Positions 46,017 to 56,944 of a stretch of DNA of 64,000 nt are shown piece after piece. The position numbers were made by a program, and so were the translations under genes. Source of the stretch: Haemophilus massiliensis (GTDB lineage Bacteria > Pseudomonadota > Gammaproteobacteria > Enterobacterales > Pasteurellaceae); assembly GCA_000752995.2 (NCBI GenBank), contig LM994634.1, positions 385,679 through 449,678 of the forward strand. The letters are read 5' to 3'. Numbering within the stretch: position 1 is the stretch's first letter; each line of letters starts with the position of its first letter. Below the pieces are notes generated by a model. The model ran no database searches, was not told the DNA's origin, and saw only the letters and a program-made list of their open reading frames with translations.

Positions 46017-47813
46017 TTACTTATCCTTGCCCACATGTAAGATAGCCAGAAACGCTTCCTGCGGCACTTCCACATTGCCGAGGGATTTCATGCGTTTTTT
46101 GCCTTCTTTTTGTTTTTGCAGCAGCTTTTTCTTACGGCTGACATCGCCGCCGTAACATTTTGCTAAGACGTTTTTGCGCAGCTGTTTGACGGTTGAACGG
46201 GCGATAATATGGTTGCCGATTGCCGCCTGAATGGCAATATCGAATTGCTGGCGGGGGATCAGCTCGCGCATTTTTTCCACCAACTCACGACCGCGGTATG
46301 GCGCATTGTCTTTATGTACGATAAGTGCCAGCGCATCCACTCGTTCGCCGTTAATCATAATATCTACGCGCACCATGTCCGCCGCCTGAAAACGTTTAAA
46401 GCCGTAATCCAGCGAAGCGTAACCGCGCGATGTGGATTTCAGTCGATCAAAGAAATCCAGCACCACTTCGCCCATTGGAATTTCGTATGTGAGCGCCACC
46501 TGATTGCCGTGATACACCATGTTGGTCTGCACGCCGCGCTTTTCCACGCAAAGCGTAATGACGTTGCCGAGATAGCTTTGCGGCAGCAGCATATTACATT
46601 CGGCAATCGGCTCACGGATTTCCGCGATATTGTTTAATGGCGGCAATTTTGCTGGACTGTCCACATAAACCACATCGCCGTTGGTCAGTTCCACTTCATA
46701 AACAACGGTTGGCGCGGTGGTGATTAAATCTAAGTCGTATTCACGCTCCAGACGTTCCTGGATGATTTCCATATGCAGTAAGCCGAGGAAGCCGCAGCGG
46801 AAACCGAAGCCGAGCGCACTGGAATTTTCCGGTTCATAGAATAACGAGGCATCGTTCAGGCTTAATTTGCCCAGCGCATCACGGAAGGCTTCATAATCAT
46901 CGGAACTGATCGGGAATAAACCGGCATACACCTGCGGTTTGACTTTTTTAAAGCCCGGTAAAACCGAGTTTGCCGGGTTGTTGTGCAAGGTGAGCGTATC
47001 GCCTACCGGCGCGCCTAAAATATCTTTAATCGCGCACACCACCCAGCCGACTTCGCCACAGTTCAATTGTTCAGTATCCACTTGTTTCGGCGTGAAAATA
47101 CCGAGGCGATCCACATTATAGGATTGACCGGTGGACATCACTTTGATTTTGTCGCCTTTGCGTAATGTACCGTTTTTGATCCGCACTAATGAGACCACGC
47201 CGAGATAATTGTCAAACCAAGAGTCGATAATCAGTGCTTGCAGCGGTGCGGCGGGATCGCCTTGCGGGGCGGGAATTTTGCGCACGATTTCTTCCAGCAC
47301 ATCTTCAATCCCGACGCCGGTTTTGGCGGAGCAGCGCACCGCATCCAGCGCATCGATCCCTACAATATCTTCAATTTCTTCCGCCACCCGTTCCGGATCG
47401 GCGGCAGGCAGGTCGATTTTATTTAAAATTGGCACCACTTCCAGATCCATTTCAATGGCAGTATAGCAGTTTGCCAGAGTTTGTGCCTCCACTCCCTGAC
47501 CGGCGTCAACCACCAGCAGCGCGCCTTCACAGGCTGCCAGTGAACGGGAAACTTCATAGGAAAAATCCACATGTCCCGGTGTGTCGATAAAATTCAGTTG
47601 ATAAGTTTCCCCATCGTGCGCCCGATAATTTAAAGTAACGCTTTGGGCTTTAATGGTAATCCCGCGTTCGCGTTCCAAATCCATGGAATCCAGCACTTGT
47701 TCCGCCATTTCGCGATCGGACAGCCCGCCACAGGTTTGAATCAGACGATCCGACAAAGTTGATTTTCCGTGGTCAATATGTGCAATAATAGAAAAGTTAC
47801 GTATGTTCTTCAT
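46017..47813 (-). CDS. lepA: LepA (EF4), ribosomal back-translocase-type GTPase
   Basis: The 598-residue translation GTPase has G1 AHIDHGKST (residues 11-19), G3 DTPGHVDF, G4 NKID, and the LepA-specific C-terminal domain ([21 protein letters not shown]). It acts on ribosomes under ionic or other stress and in initiation. It is the first gene of lepA-lepB-rnc-era. Confidence 0.97.
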   Translation of the reverse strand: MKNIRNFSIIAHIDHGKSTLSDRLIQTCGGLSDREMAEQVLDSMDLERERGITIKAQSVTLNYRAHDGETYQLNFIDTPGHVDFSYEVSRSLAACEGALLVVDAGQGVEAQTLANCYTAIEMDLEVVPILNKIDLPAADPERVAEEIEDIVGIDALDAVRCSAKTGVGIEDVLEEIVRKIPAPQGDPAAPLQALIIDSWFDNYLGVVSLVRIKNGTLRKGDKIKVMSTGQSYNVDRLGIFTPKQVDTEQLNCGEVGWVVCAIKDILGAPVGDTLTLHNNPANSVLPGFKKVKPQVYAGLFPISSDDYEAFRDALGKLSLNDASLFYEPENSSALGFGFRCGFLGLLHMEIIQERLEREYDLDLITTAPTVVYEVELTNGDVVYVDSPAKLPPLNNIAEIREPIAECNMLLPQSYLGNVITLCVEKRGVQTNMVYHGNQVALTYEIPMGEVVLDFFDRLKSTSRGYASLDYGFKRFQAADMVRVDIMINGERVDALALIVHKDNAPYRGRELVEKMRELIPRQQFDIAIQAAIGNHIIARSTVKQLRKNVLAKCYGGDVSRKKKLLQKQKEGKKRMKSLGNVEVPQEAFLAILHVGKDK

Positions 47814-47945
47814 ATTTCAGTTAGAATGATTTCCCTAAAGTTTAACTGGTGGATTGTACCTGAATATGTACGGATATGCCATATCGGGCAATAAAATTGC
47901 GTAAAAGTGCGGTACGAAAATCACGCGTTTTTAAGCGAACGAAAA

Positions 47946-47973
47946 ACACCCTAAAGCAAATACCTTAGGGTGT
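47946..47973 (-). terminator. Terminator of grcA
   Basis: ACACCCTAA and TTAGGGTGT form a 9-bp stem. On the minus strand it is followed by TTTTT. Confidence 0.85.
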
Positions 47974-48005
47974 CATTTCTATCTAAAAAGGTGAAGTTGA
48001 TAAAA

Positions 48006-48389
48006 TTACAAACTTTCAGTGAAAGTACGGGTAATCACATCGCGTTGTTGTTCCGGAGTTAATGAGTTGAAACGCACGGCATAACCGGAAACGCGGATGG
48101 TGAGCTGCGGATATTTTTCCGGGTGTTTCACGGCGTCTTCTAAGGTTTCGCGGCGTAATACGTTAACATTTAAGTGCTGACCGCCTTCGACTTTAACGGT
48201 CGCTGCGACATCAACCGGTAATTCGCGATATTCGATCTGACCTAACTCGCTGACTGCGACGACTTGGTCTTCGGCATATTGTGCTTTTGCTGCCAGACAA
48301 CGGGCTTCACCTTTTTCGCTGTCCAATAACCAGAATGAATTCAATAAATTGTCGTTAGCGGCTTGAGTAATTTGAATACCTTTAATCAT
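48006..48389 (-). CDS. grcA: GrcA, autonomous glycyl radical cofactor
   Basis: The 127-residue protein is a stand-alone copy of the glycyl radical domain of pyruvate formate-lyase. [12 protein letters not shown] carries the radical Gly at 102. It replaces the oxygen-cleaved C terminus of PflB and restores activity. Its last 60 residues are almost identical to the C terminus of PflB at 59078-59257. Two FNR-type sites upstream fit anaerobic induction. GAGG precedes the start. Confidence 0.96.
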   Translation of the reverse strand: MIKGIQITQAANDNLLNSFWLLDSEKGEARCLAAKAQYAEDQVVAVSELGQIEYRELPVDVAATVKVEGGQHLNVNVLRRETLEDAVKHPEKYPQLTIRVSGYAVRFNSLTPEQQRDVITRTFTESL

Positions 48390-48470
48390 AAAGTGCCTCC
48401 TGATTGGCTGTGTGTTAATTAAACTAAGTTGGGATAAATTTTATCAAGAAATTTTATCTTTTCAATTATT

Positions 48471-48527
48471 TTGATATGAATCAGGTTTGCTGAGTGAAAG
48501 AAAAATGGCTATTTTGATTTATATCAA
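48471..48527 (-). promoter_or_regulatory. Two FNR-type sites upstream of grcA
   Basis: TTGAT-TTAT-ATCAA at 48514-48527 is a perfect FNR palindrome, and TTGAT-ATGA-ATCAG at 48471-48484 has one mismatch. They lie 82-138 bp upstream of grcA and are 43 bp apart, centre to centre. Confidence 0.75.
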
Positions 48528-48673
48528 GTGATTGGTGGCGTGTATTCTTTTTTTTTCTATTTTTATTAACCTTTATTTTGCTTTTGATTAACAATTTAGT
48601 CTAAATTCAGCCTGTTAATTTAAGCTCAGGTTATTTATAATCTTTCCACAATTATAAATGGACAAGGCGCAAT

Positions 48674-49348
48674 ATGAAAACCTGGAAAGACGCGATCGGC
48701 AAAGAAAAGGAACAACCTTATTTTCAGCACATTTTACAACAGGTACATCGTGAAAGAGCCATAGGCAAGGTGATTTATCCGCCGGCTGCCGATGTGTTTA
48801 ATGCCTTTAAACTGACAGAATTCGAGCAAGTTAAGGTCGTCATTTTGGGGCAGGATCCGTATCATGGGCCGAATCAGGCGCACGGGCTGGCATTTTCGGT
48901 AAAGCCGGGCATTGTGCCGCCGCCTTCGCTGGTTAATATGTATAAAGAGCTTGCCGCCGACATCGCGGATTTTCAGATTCCGCAGCACGGCTATCTGACG
49001 GCATGGGCACAGCAGGGCGTGTTATTGCTCAATACCGTATTAACGGTGGAACGCGGGCGGGCGCATTCTCATGCCAATTTCGGCTGGGAAACTTTCACAG
49101 ATCATGTGATTAGCGTGCTGAATGCACAGCGGGAACATTTGGTGTTTCTGTTATGGGGCAGCCATGCGCAGCGCAAAGGACAGTTTATTGATCGCGCGAA
49201 ACATTGCGTATTATCGGCGCCACATCCTTCACCGCTTTCCGCTCACCGCGGTTTTTTGGGCTGTCGGCATTTTTCAAAGACTAATCAGTATTTGCAACAA
49301 CATAATCTACCGGTGATCGACTGGCAGTTGCCGTTAACCGTTGAATAA
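48674..49348 (+). CDS. ung: Uracil-DNA glycosylase
   Basis: The 224-residue family 1 enzyme excises uracil from DNA. The catalytic D61 is in GQDPYHG (59-65), and the Leu-intercalation loop [14 protein letters not shown] has the catalytic His. It is divergent from grcA. Confidence 0.97.
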   Translation: MKTWKDAIGKEKEQPYFQHILQQVHRERAIGKVIYPPAADVFNAFKLTEFEQVKVVILGQDPYHGPNQAHGLAFSVKPGIVPPPSLVNMYKELAADIADFQIPQHGYLTAWAQQGVLLLNTVLTVERGRAHSHANFGWETFTDHVISVLNAQREHLVFLLWGSHAQRKGQFIDRAKHCVLSAPHPSPLSAHRGFLGCRHFSKTNQYLQQHNLPVIDWQLPLTVE

Positions 49349-49369
49349 CACATATAAAAAGGAAGATGT

Positions 49370-50146
49370 ATGCTCGCGATTATTTCTCCGGCGAAAACCC
49401 TTGATTTTAAAAGTGCGGTGCCGAAATTTGAATTTTCTCAACCGCACTTAATTGATTACAGTACTCGGCTGATTGATATTTGCCGTAAACTTTCTCCCGC
49501 ACAACTCGGTTCTTTGATGTCAATCAGTGATAAATTGGCCGGACTGAATGCCGCCCGTTTCGCCGAGTGGCAGCCACAGCATGATGAACAAAATGCCCGC
49601 GCGGCGATTTATGCCTTTAAGGGCGATGTATATACTGGGCTGGATGTGGACAGCTTAACGCGGGAAGATGTGCTGTTTGCTCAGCGACACTTACGCATTT
49701 TATCCGGTCTGTACGGGGTGTTGCGTCCGATAGATTTTATGCAGCCTTACCGTTTGGAAATGGGCACGCGGCTTGCCAATCAACAAGGTAAGGATTTGTA
49801 CGCGTTCTGGGGCGATACAATTACCCGCAGCGTGCAGACCGCGCTGGATGAGCAGGGCGACGATATTCTGCTTAATTTGGCCTCCGATGAATATTATAAA
49901 TCCGTGCAAACGAGCGGGCTGAAAGCCAGAATTCTGAAGCCGGTTTTTCTGGATAACAAAGGCGGGAAATATAAAGTGATCAGCTTTTATGCGAAAAAAG
50001 CCCGCGGTTTAATGTGCCGTTATATCATTCGAAATCGGTTGACGGAAATCGAGCAGCTGAAAGAATTTGATTTGGGCGGTTATTGGTTTGACAGTGCTGC
50101 ATCAACTGATAGTGAGCTGATATTTAAACGGGATTTGAGTGAATAA
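49370..50146 (+). CDS. yaaA: YaaA, peroxide-resistance protein
   Basis: The 258-residue protein matches the YaaA/UPF0246 family from its first residues ([13 protein letters not shown]) to [19 protein letters not shown]. In E. coli YaaA lowers free intracellular iron under hydrogen peroxide stress. Here it is followed by a lipoprotein gene and fieF, another gene that lowers cytoplasmic iron, in what looks like one operon. Confidence 0.94.
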   Translation: MLAIISPAKTLDFKSAVPKFEFSQPHLIDYSTRLIDICRKLSPAQLGSLMSISDKLAGLNAARFAEWQPQHDEQNARAAIYAFKGDVYTGLDVDSLTREDVLFAQRHLRILSGLYGVLRPIDFMQPYRLEMGTRLANQQGKDLYAFWGDTITRSVQTALDEQGDDILLNLASDEYYKSVQTSGLKARILKPVFLDNKGGKYKVISFYAKKARGLMCRYIIRNRLTEIEQLKEFDLGGYWFDSAASTDSELIFKRDLSE

Positions 50147-50147
50147 C

Positions 50148-50756
50148 ATGAACGATCTATTCAAGCGTGACGGATTGCCGAATTTGACGGCACGATTAAA
50201 AAAAATAGTGCTTTTTAGCACCGCACTTTTTCTTGTCGCCTGTGCCTCGCAGCCCGAATTATCGGCGCCACAGTTTGTCAGCCATAACAATCACACTTAC
50301 TACCTTGCCGCACAGCAGGACTTAGGCAGTATGGCGCGTTATTTTTATGTGACGAAAGAGGACTCGCCGCAAGAGTGGAAAAGTGCGGTGGAATTATTAT
50401 TAGATCGCAACCGCCAGCAGCGCACGCTGGATGATCGTATCCAATTGCGTCAGCGAGTATATAAAAATACGGCTGTGCCGCGTTTTGATATTTATCGACA
50501 GAATGATGTGCTGTATTCTTTTGTGATTTATCAGCCTAGTGCGCAGAATAAGGACTGGCGGGTCGATGTGTCGAAAGGGAAAGATATTCCGCTGTGTGGA
50601 TTTATTCAGTATCAATATTCCGTAAAGATTGCGAAGAATAAAAAATTGATGAATATGAATAAAAGTAAAATCATCAATTATTTGAAAAAATATGTCGCCG
50701 ATAAAGAAATGACGCAGCTGAAGCAGGCAAACTGGCCGTGGAGTTGTGAAAAATAG
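50148..50756 (+). CDS. Putative lipoprotein, unknown function
   Basis: The 202-residue protein has a basic N terminus and a signal peptide ending in the lipobox LVACASQ (Cys near residue 32), so it should be a lipid-anchored envelope protein. No further domain is recognised. An uptake signal supplies the codons TALF of the signal peptide. I take the ATG at 50148, one base after the yaaA stop; a GTG three codons upstream is possible. The stop overlaps the fieF start. Confidence 0.8.
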   Translation: MNDLFKRDGLPNLTARLKKIVLFSTALFLVACASQPELSAPQFVSHNNHTYYLAAQQDLGSMARYFYVTKEDSPQEWKSAVELLLDRNRQQRTLDDRIQLRQRVYKNTAVPRFDIYRQNDVLYSFVIYQPSAQNKDWRVDVSKGKDIPLCGFIQYQYSVKIAKNKKLMNMNKSKIINYLKKYVADKEMTQLKQANWPWSCEK

Positions 50757-51670
50757 TGCGTGATTATTCATTACAGGTAAAAAAAGCTGCCAATCTGGCG
50801 GTGTTTACTGCGTTGGTGCTGATGTTGAGCAAAGGTGCCGCGTGGTGGCGGACCGGTTCGGTCAGTATGTTGGCGTCTATTACGGATTCCATGTTGGATT
50901 TATTAGCTTCTTTTATGAATATGCTGATTTTACGCTTTGCCTTAATGCCCGCCGATGATAATCATTCCTTCGGTCACGGTAAAGCGGAATCTCTTGCTGC
51001 CTTAGCGCAAAGTGCGTTTATTTCCGGTTCTGCCATTTTTTTATTATTGCAGGGCATTCACCGTCTGAACGCGCCCCAGCCTTTAACCGATACCTCGCTG
51101 GGTATTGCGGTGACGCTCTTTTCTATCGCCGTGACATTCGGGCTGGTTTTTTATCAGACTCGGGTTATTCGGCAGACGGACAGCCCGGCAATTAAAGCGG
51201 ATCGCTTGCATTATCAAACCGATTTGTTGATGAATGTTGCCATTCTTATTTCTCTGGGGCTGACGGCGTACGGCTTTGTCGCAGCGGATGCGCTGTTTGC
51301 CATTCTTATCGCCGTTTATATTCTGTTTAACGCTGGTAAAATGTTGTTCGATGCAGCGCAGTTACTGCTTGATCAGGCATTGCCGGAGGCGGAAATCAAG
51401 CGGATTGAAGCGGTGATTTTATCCACGCCGCAAATCCTCGGTTTCCATGATTTGCGTACGCGACGTTCCGGTGCTGTGCGTTTTATCCAGTTTCATCTGG
51501 AACTGGCGGATAATCTTTCTTTTGTGCAGGCGCATGCCATTACCGATCATCTTGAAAGTCGTTTAAGAGAATTGTTCCCGCAGGTGGATATTGTGATTCA
51601 TCACGAACCGACCAGCGTGGTGCAAACTGAACAGCGTCAAATTCGCGGTGTTGAACCGCATATGGAATAA
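50756..51670 (+). CDS. fieF: FieF (YiiP), ferrous iron/zinc efflux pump
   Basis: The 304-residue CDF transporter has six membrane segments with metal site residues in ITDSMLD (TM2) and HYQTDLLMN (TM5), and a C-terminal metal-binding domain (residues about 210-290, with HDLRTRRSG and VDIVIHHEP). Unlike the short CDF at 16099 it is full length. The start is a GTG at 50756 that overlaps the preceding stop. With yaaA it may defend against iron or peroxide stress. Confidence 0.93.
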   Translation: MRDYSLQVKKAANLAVFTALVLMLSKGAAWWRTGSVSMLASITDSMLDLLASFMNMLILRFALMPADDNHSFGHGKAESLAALAQSAFISGSAIFLLLQGIHRLNAPQPLTDTSLGIAVTLFSIAVTFGLVFYQTRVIRQTDSPAIKADRLHYQTDLLMNVAILISLGLTAYGFVAADALFAILIAVYILFNAGKMLFDAAQLLLDQALPEAEIKRIEAVILSTPQILGFHDLRTRRSGAVRFIQFHLELADNLSFVQAHAITDHLESRLRELFPQVDIVIHHEPTSVVQTEQRQIRGVEPHME

Positions 51671-51784
51671 TTAGACTTAAATCAAAATATGTGATAATTC
51701 ACCAAAATTTTGCTAGAGACGGTCTGGTGAATAGTGTAATCTTAGCGACAGTTTTTATATTGCAACTTTAAATAAGGTATATTT

Positions 51785-52750
51785 ATGATAAAAAAAATTG
51801 CTGTATTGACAAGCGGCGGCGATGCGCCCGGCATGAATGCCGCCATTCGTGGGGTGGTCCGTTCTGCCTTAGCGGAAGGGCTGGAAGTGTATGGAATTTA
51901 TGACGGCTATCATGGTTTATATCACAATAAAATCAAACAATTGAGCCGTTATAGCGTGTCCGATGTGATTAATCGCGGCGGCACCTTCTTAGGTTCGGCG
52001 CGTTTTCCTGAATTTAAAGATCCCGCAGTACGTGCCAAATGTGCGGAAGTGTTGCGTTCACACGGTATTGACGCGTTAGTGGTGATCGGCGGTGACGGTT
52101 CTTATATGGGCGCCAAATTGTTAACTGAAGAACATGGCTTTCCTTGTGTGGGTATTCCGGGCACCATTGATAATGATGTTGCGGGGACGGATTATACTAT
52201 CGGTTATCAAACGGCATTACAGACCGCAGTGGAAGCAATCGACCGTTTGCGCGATACCTCAAGTTCCCACCAGCGTATATCCATTGTAGAAATCATGGGC
52301 AGACATTGTAGCGATTTAACCATTTCCGCTGGCATTGCCGGAGGCTGTGAATATATTGTCGCCTCCGAAGTGGAATTTAATCGCGAGGAATTGATCCAAC
52401 AGATTGAGCGCAGCATTGCAAACGGCAAACGTCATGCCTTAATTGTAATTACTGAATTAATTTGTGATGTGAATGCACTGGCGAAAGAAATTGAATCGCG
52501 CGTACATCATGAAACCCGTGCCACTGTGCTGGGACACATTCAGCGTGGCGGTACGCCTTGTGCTTTTGACCGTATTCTGGCTTCCCGTATGGGCGTGTAT
52601 GCAGTGGATTTACTGTTGCAGGGCAAAGGCGGTTATTGTGTCGGCATCCAAAATGAACAGCTGGTTCACCACGATATTATTGATGCTATTAATAACATGC
52701 GCCGTGAATTTAAAGCGGATTTAATGGCGATGTCGAAACGCTTATTCTGA
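51785..52750 (+). CDS. pfkA: 6-phosphofructokinase
   Basis: The 321-residue enzyme phosphorylates fructose 6-phosphate with ATP. Signatures are [16 protein letters not shown] (residues 8-23), GGDGSYMGA, and [19 protein letters not shown] with the catalytic Asp. AAGGTATATTT precedes the ATG, and a strong terminator follows. Confidence 0.97.
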   Translation: MIKKIAVLTSGGDAPGMNAAIRGVVRSALAEGLEVYGIYDGYHGLYHNKIKQLSRYSVSDVINRGGTFLGSARFPEFKDPAVRAKCAEVLRSHGIDALVVIGGDGSYMGAKLLTEEHGFPCVGIPGTIDNDVAGTDYTIGYQTALQTAVEAIDRLRDTSSSHQRISIVEIMGRHCSDLTISAGIAGGCEYIVASEVEFNREELIQQIERSIANGKRHALIVITELICDVNALAKEIESRVHHETRATVLGHIQRGGTPCAFDRILASRMGVYAVDLLLQGKGGYCVGIQNEQLVHHDIIDAINNMRREFKADLMAMSKRLF

Positions 52751-52768
52751 TTTGTCTCATCTGTATAT

Positions 52769-52797
52769 CAGGGCATCCGAGTTGGATGCCCTGTTTG
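52769..52797 (+). terminator. Terminator of pfkA
   Basis: CAGGGCATCC and GGATGCCCTG form a 10-bp stem with loop GAGTT, followed by TTTGTTT. Confidence 0.88.
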
Positions 52798-52822
52798 TTT
52801 CTGCTCACGGCAAACTTGTCGC

Positions 52823-53998
52823 TTATTGTTTGTGCGTCAGTAAGGTTAACACTTCATAATGCGCCGTATGCGGGAACATGTCGAACAGCTGTATTTTTTG
52901 CATGCGGTAATTTGTCAGGTGAGTCAGAACTTTTGCCATTGAAACCGCGTTACAGCTGGAATAAAGGATAAAGTGCGGTTGTAATTGATTAAGAAATTGT
53001 ACTAATTGTGTGCCGAGGCCGCGTCTGGGCGGGTTGACGATAAGTAGATCTGGGGTTTGTTTTTGGGCGAGGGTGAACTGTGCCGCATCCAACGACTGAA
53101 AGCTGACGTTTTTCAGGTTCAACCTGCGAGCGGATAAACCGGCGGCAAAAATTGCGGAAGGCGCGATTTCAATACCTACCAGTTCGACCCCTTTACCTTG
53201 CCGTTGCAATATATGGGCGCAATGCAGACCAAAGCCGCCGACGCCGCAAAACAAATCCCAAATCGAACGAATAGGCAAATCTTTAATCCACTGCTGTGCG
53301 CTGCCGTATAATCCCTGTGCTACACTCGGATTGGTCTGGAAAAAACCTTGCGGGCGCATAAATAGCGGAATATGGTTAAAAAATTCGGGCAGATTTTGTT
53401 GCTCGGTGAGAAAAATTTCCGTTTCGCCTTCCAAAATGGCGGCATGCTGAGGCTGAATGTTCACACTGATCACGTTCAGCTGCGGCAGTTTTGCCTGCAA
53501 GGCGGGCAGTTCTCGTCGGATTAAGGGTAGTTTGTTTTGCGAACGCAGGACAAAGCGCAGCATCAGATCACCGCTGCTTTTGCTTTCGCTGAGCAGTATA
53601 TATTTCAGCTCGCCCTTTTGTTTCGCCGTATTGTAAGGAACCAGTCCGGCACGGGCGATGAAATCCTTTAAAACCGGAAAAACCGCATCGAAAGCGGCAG
53701 GGTAAAGCGGGCAATCGCATAAATCTATCGCACTTTGCGGATTTGTTGAATCCGGCAGAATGCCTAGCACGGGACGCTCGACCGTACCGCTAACCGCCAT
53801 CTTAGCTTTGTTGCGAAATCGACTTAACGGCGATGAGTAAGGTGTATGCCAAATCAGCGCGGATTGATCCAATGCGGCGATCTGCTGTTGCAGGTGGGCG
53901 GTTTTGTCTGCCAATTGTTGTGCATAGGATTTTTCCAACCATTGACAGGAACGGCAATCCTGTTGTTGATAATGATAACAGGGAATTGTAAGCTGCAT
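52823..53998 (-). CDS. rlmC: RlmC, 23S rRNA (uracil-747-C5)-methyltransferase
   Basis: The 391-residue SAM-dependent enzyme has an N-terminal iron-sulfur Cys set (C7, C15, C18 and CDC further on), the SAM site [15 protein letters not shown], the NPPRRG motif and the nucleophile Cys in YSSCNAVSM. Length near 375-390 and sequence fit RlmC (RumB) better than RlmD, which has a TRAM domain. It begins one base after the nagZ stop, as the last gene of hinT-ycfL-nagZ-rlmC. Confidence 0.9.
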   Translation of the reverse strand: MQLTIPCYHYQQQDCRSCQWLEKSYAQQLADKTAHLQQQIAALDQSALIWHTPYSSPLSRFRNKAKMAVSGTVERPVLGILPDSTNPQSAIDLCDCPLYPAAFDAVFPVLKDFIARAGLVPYNTAKQKGELKYILLSESKSSGDLMLRFVLRSQNKLPLIRRELPALQAKLPQLNVISVNIQPQHAAILEGETEIFLTEQQNLPEFFNHIPLFMRPQGFFQTNPSVAQGLYGSAQQWIKDLPIRSIWDLFCGVGGFGLHCAHILQRQGKGVELVGIEIAPSAIFAAGLSARRLNLKNVSFQSLDAAQFTLAQKQTPDLLIVNPPRRGLGTQLVQFLNQLQPHFILYSSCNAVSMAKVLTHLTNYRMQKIQLFDMFPHTAHYEVLTLLTHKQ

Positions 53999-53999
53999 A

Positions 54000-55046
54000 T
54001 TATCCCTTCGTTGCCAACCAGTCTTGCTGAAGTGCGGTCAGTTTTTTATGATTTTCCTGCCAACGGGCGGAATGTTGCAGTTCATCCCAACGAAACGTCT
54101 TTTGTTTGAACAGGTTTTGTTGTCGTGCCCGACGTAATACCGTTTGTTGTGCCGATTCTTGCGGTTTGAAATGATCCAACACCTGAATTACGCCTTCCCG
54201 TTCATTGCACAGCAACAGTAAATCGCAGCCGGCGTGCAACGCTTGGTCGCAGCGGCTGACAAAATTGCCCATAAAACCGGCACCTTGCATGCCCAAATCA
54301 TCGGAAAAAATCGTGCCGCGGAAATCTAGTTGCTCACGTAGCACTTGTTTCAGCCAGTAACTCGATCCGCTGGCAGGTTGAGTATCGCATTGCGTGTAGA
54401 TCACATGCGCCGGCATTATTGCATCTAAACAACCGTTTGCAATCAATTGGCGGAACGGTTGTATATCACAGTTAAAAATCTCCTCCCGAGTGCGATTGTC
54501 ATAAGGGGTTTCCAGATGAGAATCTGCCAGCACATGGCCGTGCCCGGGAAAATGTTTGCCGGTTGCCGCCATGCCCGCCTGATGCATACCGGCGATAAAT
54601 TGTGCGGCTAGGCGAATTGTCGGTTCACATTCGGCATGAAAGCTGCGATCGCCGATGGCTTTGCATTGATGTCCGAGATCCAATACCGGCGCAAAACTTA
54701 AATCAATGCCAAGTGCGGTCATTTCCGCCGCCATTTGCCAACCCGCCTGTAATGCCGCGTCATTTTGTACCGCTGGATCGTCAATCAGTTCCGCGAATGC
54801 CTGCATGGCGGGCAGTTGGGTGAAACCGTGCCGAAAACGCTGGACGCGTCCGCCTTCCTGATCGACAGTGATAAGTAATTCTTGTTTAACGTTGTGACGA
54901 ATCGAATCAACTAATGCCTGAATTTGTGGACGATCATAAAAGTTACGGCTGAATAAAATAACTCCGGCAACCAACGGGTGCGATAATAATTCCACTTCTT
55001 CTTGGGTCAGTTCGTGACCTGTTAAGTCAATAAGCAGTGCGGACAT
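54000..55046 (-). CDS. nagZ: NagZ, beta-N-acetylhexosaminidase
   Basis: The 348-residue family 3 glycosidase acts in the cytoplasm on peptidoglycan recycling products. It carries the signature [14 protein letters not shown] near residue 172, with the catalytic His/Asp loop, and [12 protein letters not shown] near residue 60. It lies 8 bp after the ycfL-like gene. Confidence 0.95.
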   Translation of the reverse strand: MSALLIDLTGHELTQEEVELLSHPLVAGVILFSRNFYDRPQIQALVDSIRHNVKQELLITVDQEGGRVQRFRHGFTQLPAMQAFAELIDDPAVQNDAALQAGWQMAAEMTALGIDLSFAPVLDLGHQCKAIGDRSFHAECEPTIRLAAQFIAGMHQAGMAATGKHFPGHGHVLADSHLETPYDNRTREEIFNCDIQPFRQLIANGCLDAIMPAHVIYTQCDTQPASGSSYWLKQVLREQLDFRGTIFSDDLGMQGAGFMGNFVSRCDQALHAGCDLLLLCNEREGVIQVLDHFKPQESAQQTVLRRARQQNLFKQKTFRWDELQHSARWQENHKKLTALQQDWLATKG

Positions 55047-55054
55047 GATAGACC

Positions 55055-55414
55055 TTATTTTAAGCGTAAATACAGACGATAGTTGACACTTTCGGCGGTT
55101 GGACGGATTAATTCAAGTTCCGTCCGTTGTTTTTTCTGTAACGTGACAAAAGGCGGGTTAGCTACTGAGTTGTCCGTATTTTGGGTGACGCCATTTTTGT
55201 CATACCAGAAAAAATTATAAGCGACGGTAACCGGTTGAGCGGATTTGTTTTTTATCCAAGCGGAATCCGGCTCGGCAGCAGCGTCAATTAACTCCACTAG
55301 CTCGGATTCCATATTCAGAATCGGTTTGGTGCTATTCACTAGATTCGGTACCGGAGTCGAACCACAGGCGGTTAGCAATAAACCGAGAGCGATACAGGAA
55401 AGTCGTTTTTTCAT
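55055..55414 (-). CDS. YcfL-family lipoprotein
   Basis: The 119-residue protein has a signal peptide with lipobox LLTACGS (Cys at 17) and a small beta-rich domain ([14 protein letters not shown]) of the YcfL/DUF1425 type, with unknown function. In E. coli ycfL lies between hinT and lpoB; here it sits between hinT and nagZ. Its ATG overlaps the hinT stop (TAATG). Confidence 0.85.
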   Translation of the reverse strand: MKKRLSCIALGLLLTACGSTPVPNLVNSTKPILNMESELVELIDAAAEPDSAWIKNKSAQPVTVAYNFFWYDKNGVTQNTDNSVANPPFVTLQKKQRTELELIRPTAESVNYRLYLRLK

Positions 55415-55764
55415 TATTTTGCCAGCATTTTACCTAGGGGTTCACCGCCGACCAAGTGCATATGCAGATGGAATACTTCTTGTCCGCCGTGTTCGTTGCA
55501 GTTAACGATTAAGCGATAACCGTCTTGGGCGATTCCTTCGCGTTCTGCCAGCTTGGCTGCAACGGTAAACAGACGTCCCAAGCTGATTTCATCCTGTTCA
55601 GTGACGTCATTAACGGTAGGGATCAGTTTGTTTGGGATAATCAGTATGTGGGTTTTCGCTTGTGGTGATATGTCGCGAAAGGCTGTAACCCGGTCATCCT
55701 GATACACAATGTCGGCCGGAATTTCTTTACGGATGATTTTACTGAAAATCGTTTCTTCTACCAT
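55414..55764 (-). CDS. hinT: HinT, purine nucleoside phosphoramidase
   Basis: The 116-residue HIT protein has the HxHxH motif at residues 99-103 (HLHMHLVGG) and the N-terminal [21 protein letters not shown]. It hydrolyses AMP-lysine and related phosphoramidates. It is the first gene of a four-gene operon. Confidence 0.96.
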   Translation of the reverse strand: MVEETIFSKIIRKEIPADIVYQDDRVTAFRDISPQAKTHILIIPNKLIPTVNDVTEQDEISLGRLFTVAAKLAEREGIAQDGYRLIVNCNEHGGQEVFHLHMHLVGGEPLGKMLAK

Positions 55765-55854
55765 GGTGATTTCCTTTGTTTATAGCGGGAGTCGTGGACA
55801 ATATTTTTAGCAGAAAATCAGTAAAATAGCAATTTAAGAAAAAAATCTGTTAAC

Positions 55855-55911
55855 TTGATGTTAAGTAAAAGTTCTGTCTTAGTTTTTTGTGTTAAATAAA
55901 TGTTAAATAAA
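55855..55911 (+). promoter_or_regulatory. ArcA-like direct repeat and weak FNR-like site upstream of focA
   Basis: TGTTAAATAAA occurs twice head to tail (55890-55900 and 55901-55911), the layout of ArcA boxes (consensus GTTAATTAA direct repeats at 11-bp steps). TTGAT-GTTA-AGTAA at 55855-55868 is a degenerate FNR half-palindrome. The sites lie 100-157 bp upstream of focA. In E. coli ArcA and FNR both drive focA-pflB. Confidence 0.6.
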
Positions 55912-56011
55912 GCAATTTTTAAAAAAATTTATAAAAAATAAAAATTTTTTTGGTTTAAAGTTTTACCTGAATGCCTTAGAATAGGCATAGTTAATTCTTG
56001 TGGGATACATA

Positions 56012-56866
56012 ATGAAAACAGAAAACTCAATCAGCCTGATGGCAACCCCAACGGAAATGGCTCAAATCGGCGAAGATGTCGGTGTTTATAAAGCCAGTAA
56101 AAACCAATTCTACTCTTTCTTATCTGCCATTTCAGCTGGCGCCTTTATCGCCCTCGCATTTATTTTCTATACTACAACTCAAACCGGCAGTGCTGGCGCA
56201 CCTTGGGGATTAACCAAGCTGGTCGGCGGTTTGGTTTTCTCTGTCGGTGTTATCATGGTTGTGGTATGCGGTTCCGAATTATTTACTTCATCAACCATGA
56301 CATTGGTGGCGCGTGCCGGCGGACGAATTAATACCTTTCAGATGCTGCGCAATTGGGTCGTTGTGTATTGCGGTAACTTTGTAGGGGCTACGGTGATTGT
56401 CCTGCTGGTGTGGTTTGCTGCACAAACGATGGCGGCTGACGGTCAATGGGGACTGACCATTTTAAACACCGCGCAGCATAAAATTCATCATACTTGGCTT
56501 GAAGCCTTTTGTTTAGGCATTCTGTGTAATATTATGGTCTGTATTGCTATTTGGATGGCGTATGCAGGCAAAACTTTAACCGATAAAGCCTTTATTATGA
56601 TTCTGCCGATTGGATTGTTTGTGGCATCCGGCTTTGAACATAGCGTGGCAAATATGTTTATGATTCCTATGGGAATACTTACTGCACATTTCAGTCCGGC
56701 GGAATTTTGGCAGGCGATTGACATGGATCCGGCGCAATTTGCGGATCTGGACGTTTATCATTTTGTTGTAAAAAATCTCATTCCCGTTACCTTGGGCAAT
56801 ATCGTCGGTGGCGGAGTTTGTATCGCATTGTTGCAGTGGTTTACTAATAGACCGCATGCACATTAG
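56012..56866 (+). CDS. focA: FocA, formate channel
   Basis: The 284-residue FNT-family membrane channel has six membrane segments. Family motifs include SAGAFIALAFIFY near residue 40, GSELFTSSTM, and HSVANMFMIPMGI with the conserved His. It moves formate and other small anions. I start at 56012 (KTENSISLMA), matching the 285-residue E. coli protein; a GTG at 56000 is in frame. pflB follows 78 bp downstream. Confidence 0.95.
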   Translation: MKTENSISLMATPTEMAQIGEDVGVYKASKNQFYSFLSAISAGAFIALAFIFYTTTQTGSAGAPWGLTKLVGGLVFSVGVIMVVVCGSELFTSSTMTLVARAGGRINTFQMLRNWVVVYCGNFVGATVIVLLVWFAAQTMAADGQWGLTILNTAQHKIHHTWLEAFCLGILCNIMVCIAIWMAYAGKTLTDKAFIMILPIGLFVASGFEHSVANMFMIPMGILTAHFSPAEFWQAIDMDPAQFADLDVYHFVVKNLIPVTLGNIVGGGVCIALLQWFTNRPHAH

Positions 56867-56944
56867 TTTAGGGGTAAGAGCGGTTGATTTTTGCGCCGTT
56901 TTTACATTGTTGAAATTTATCTACTAGAGAAGGAAGTTATAGCA

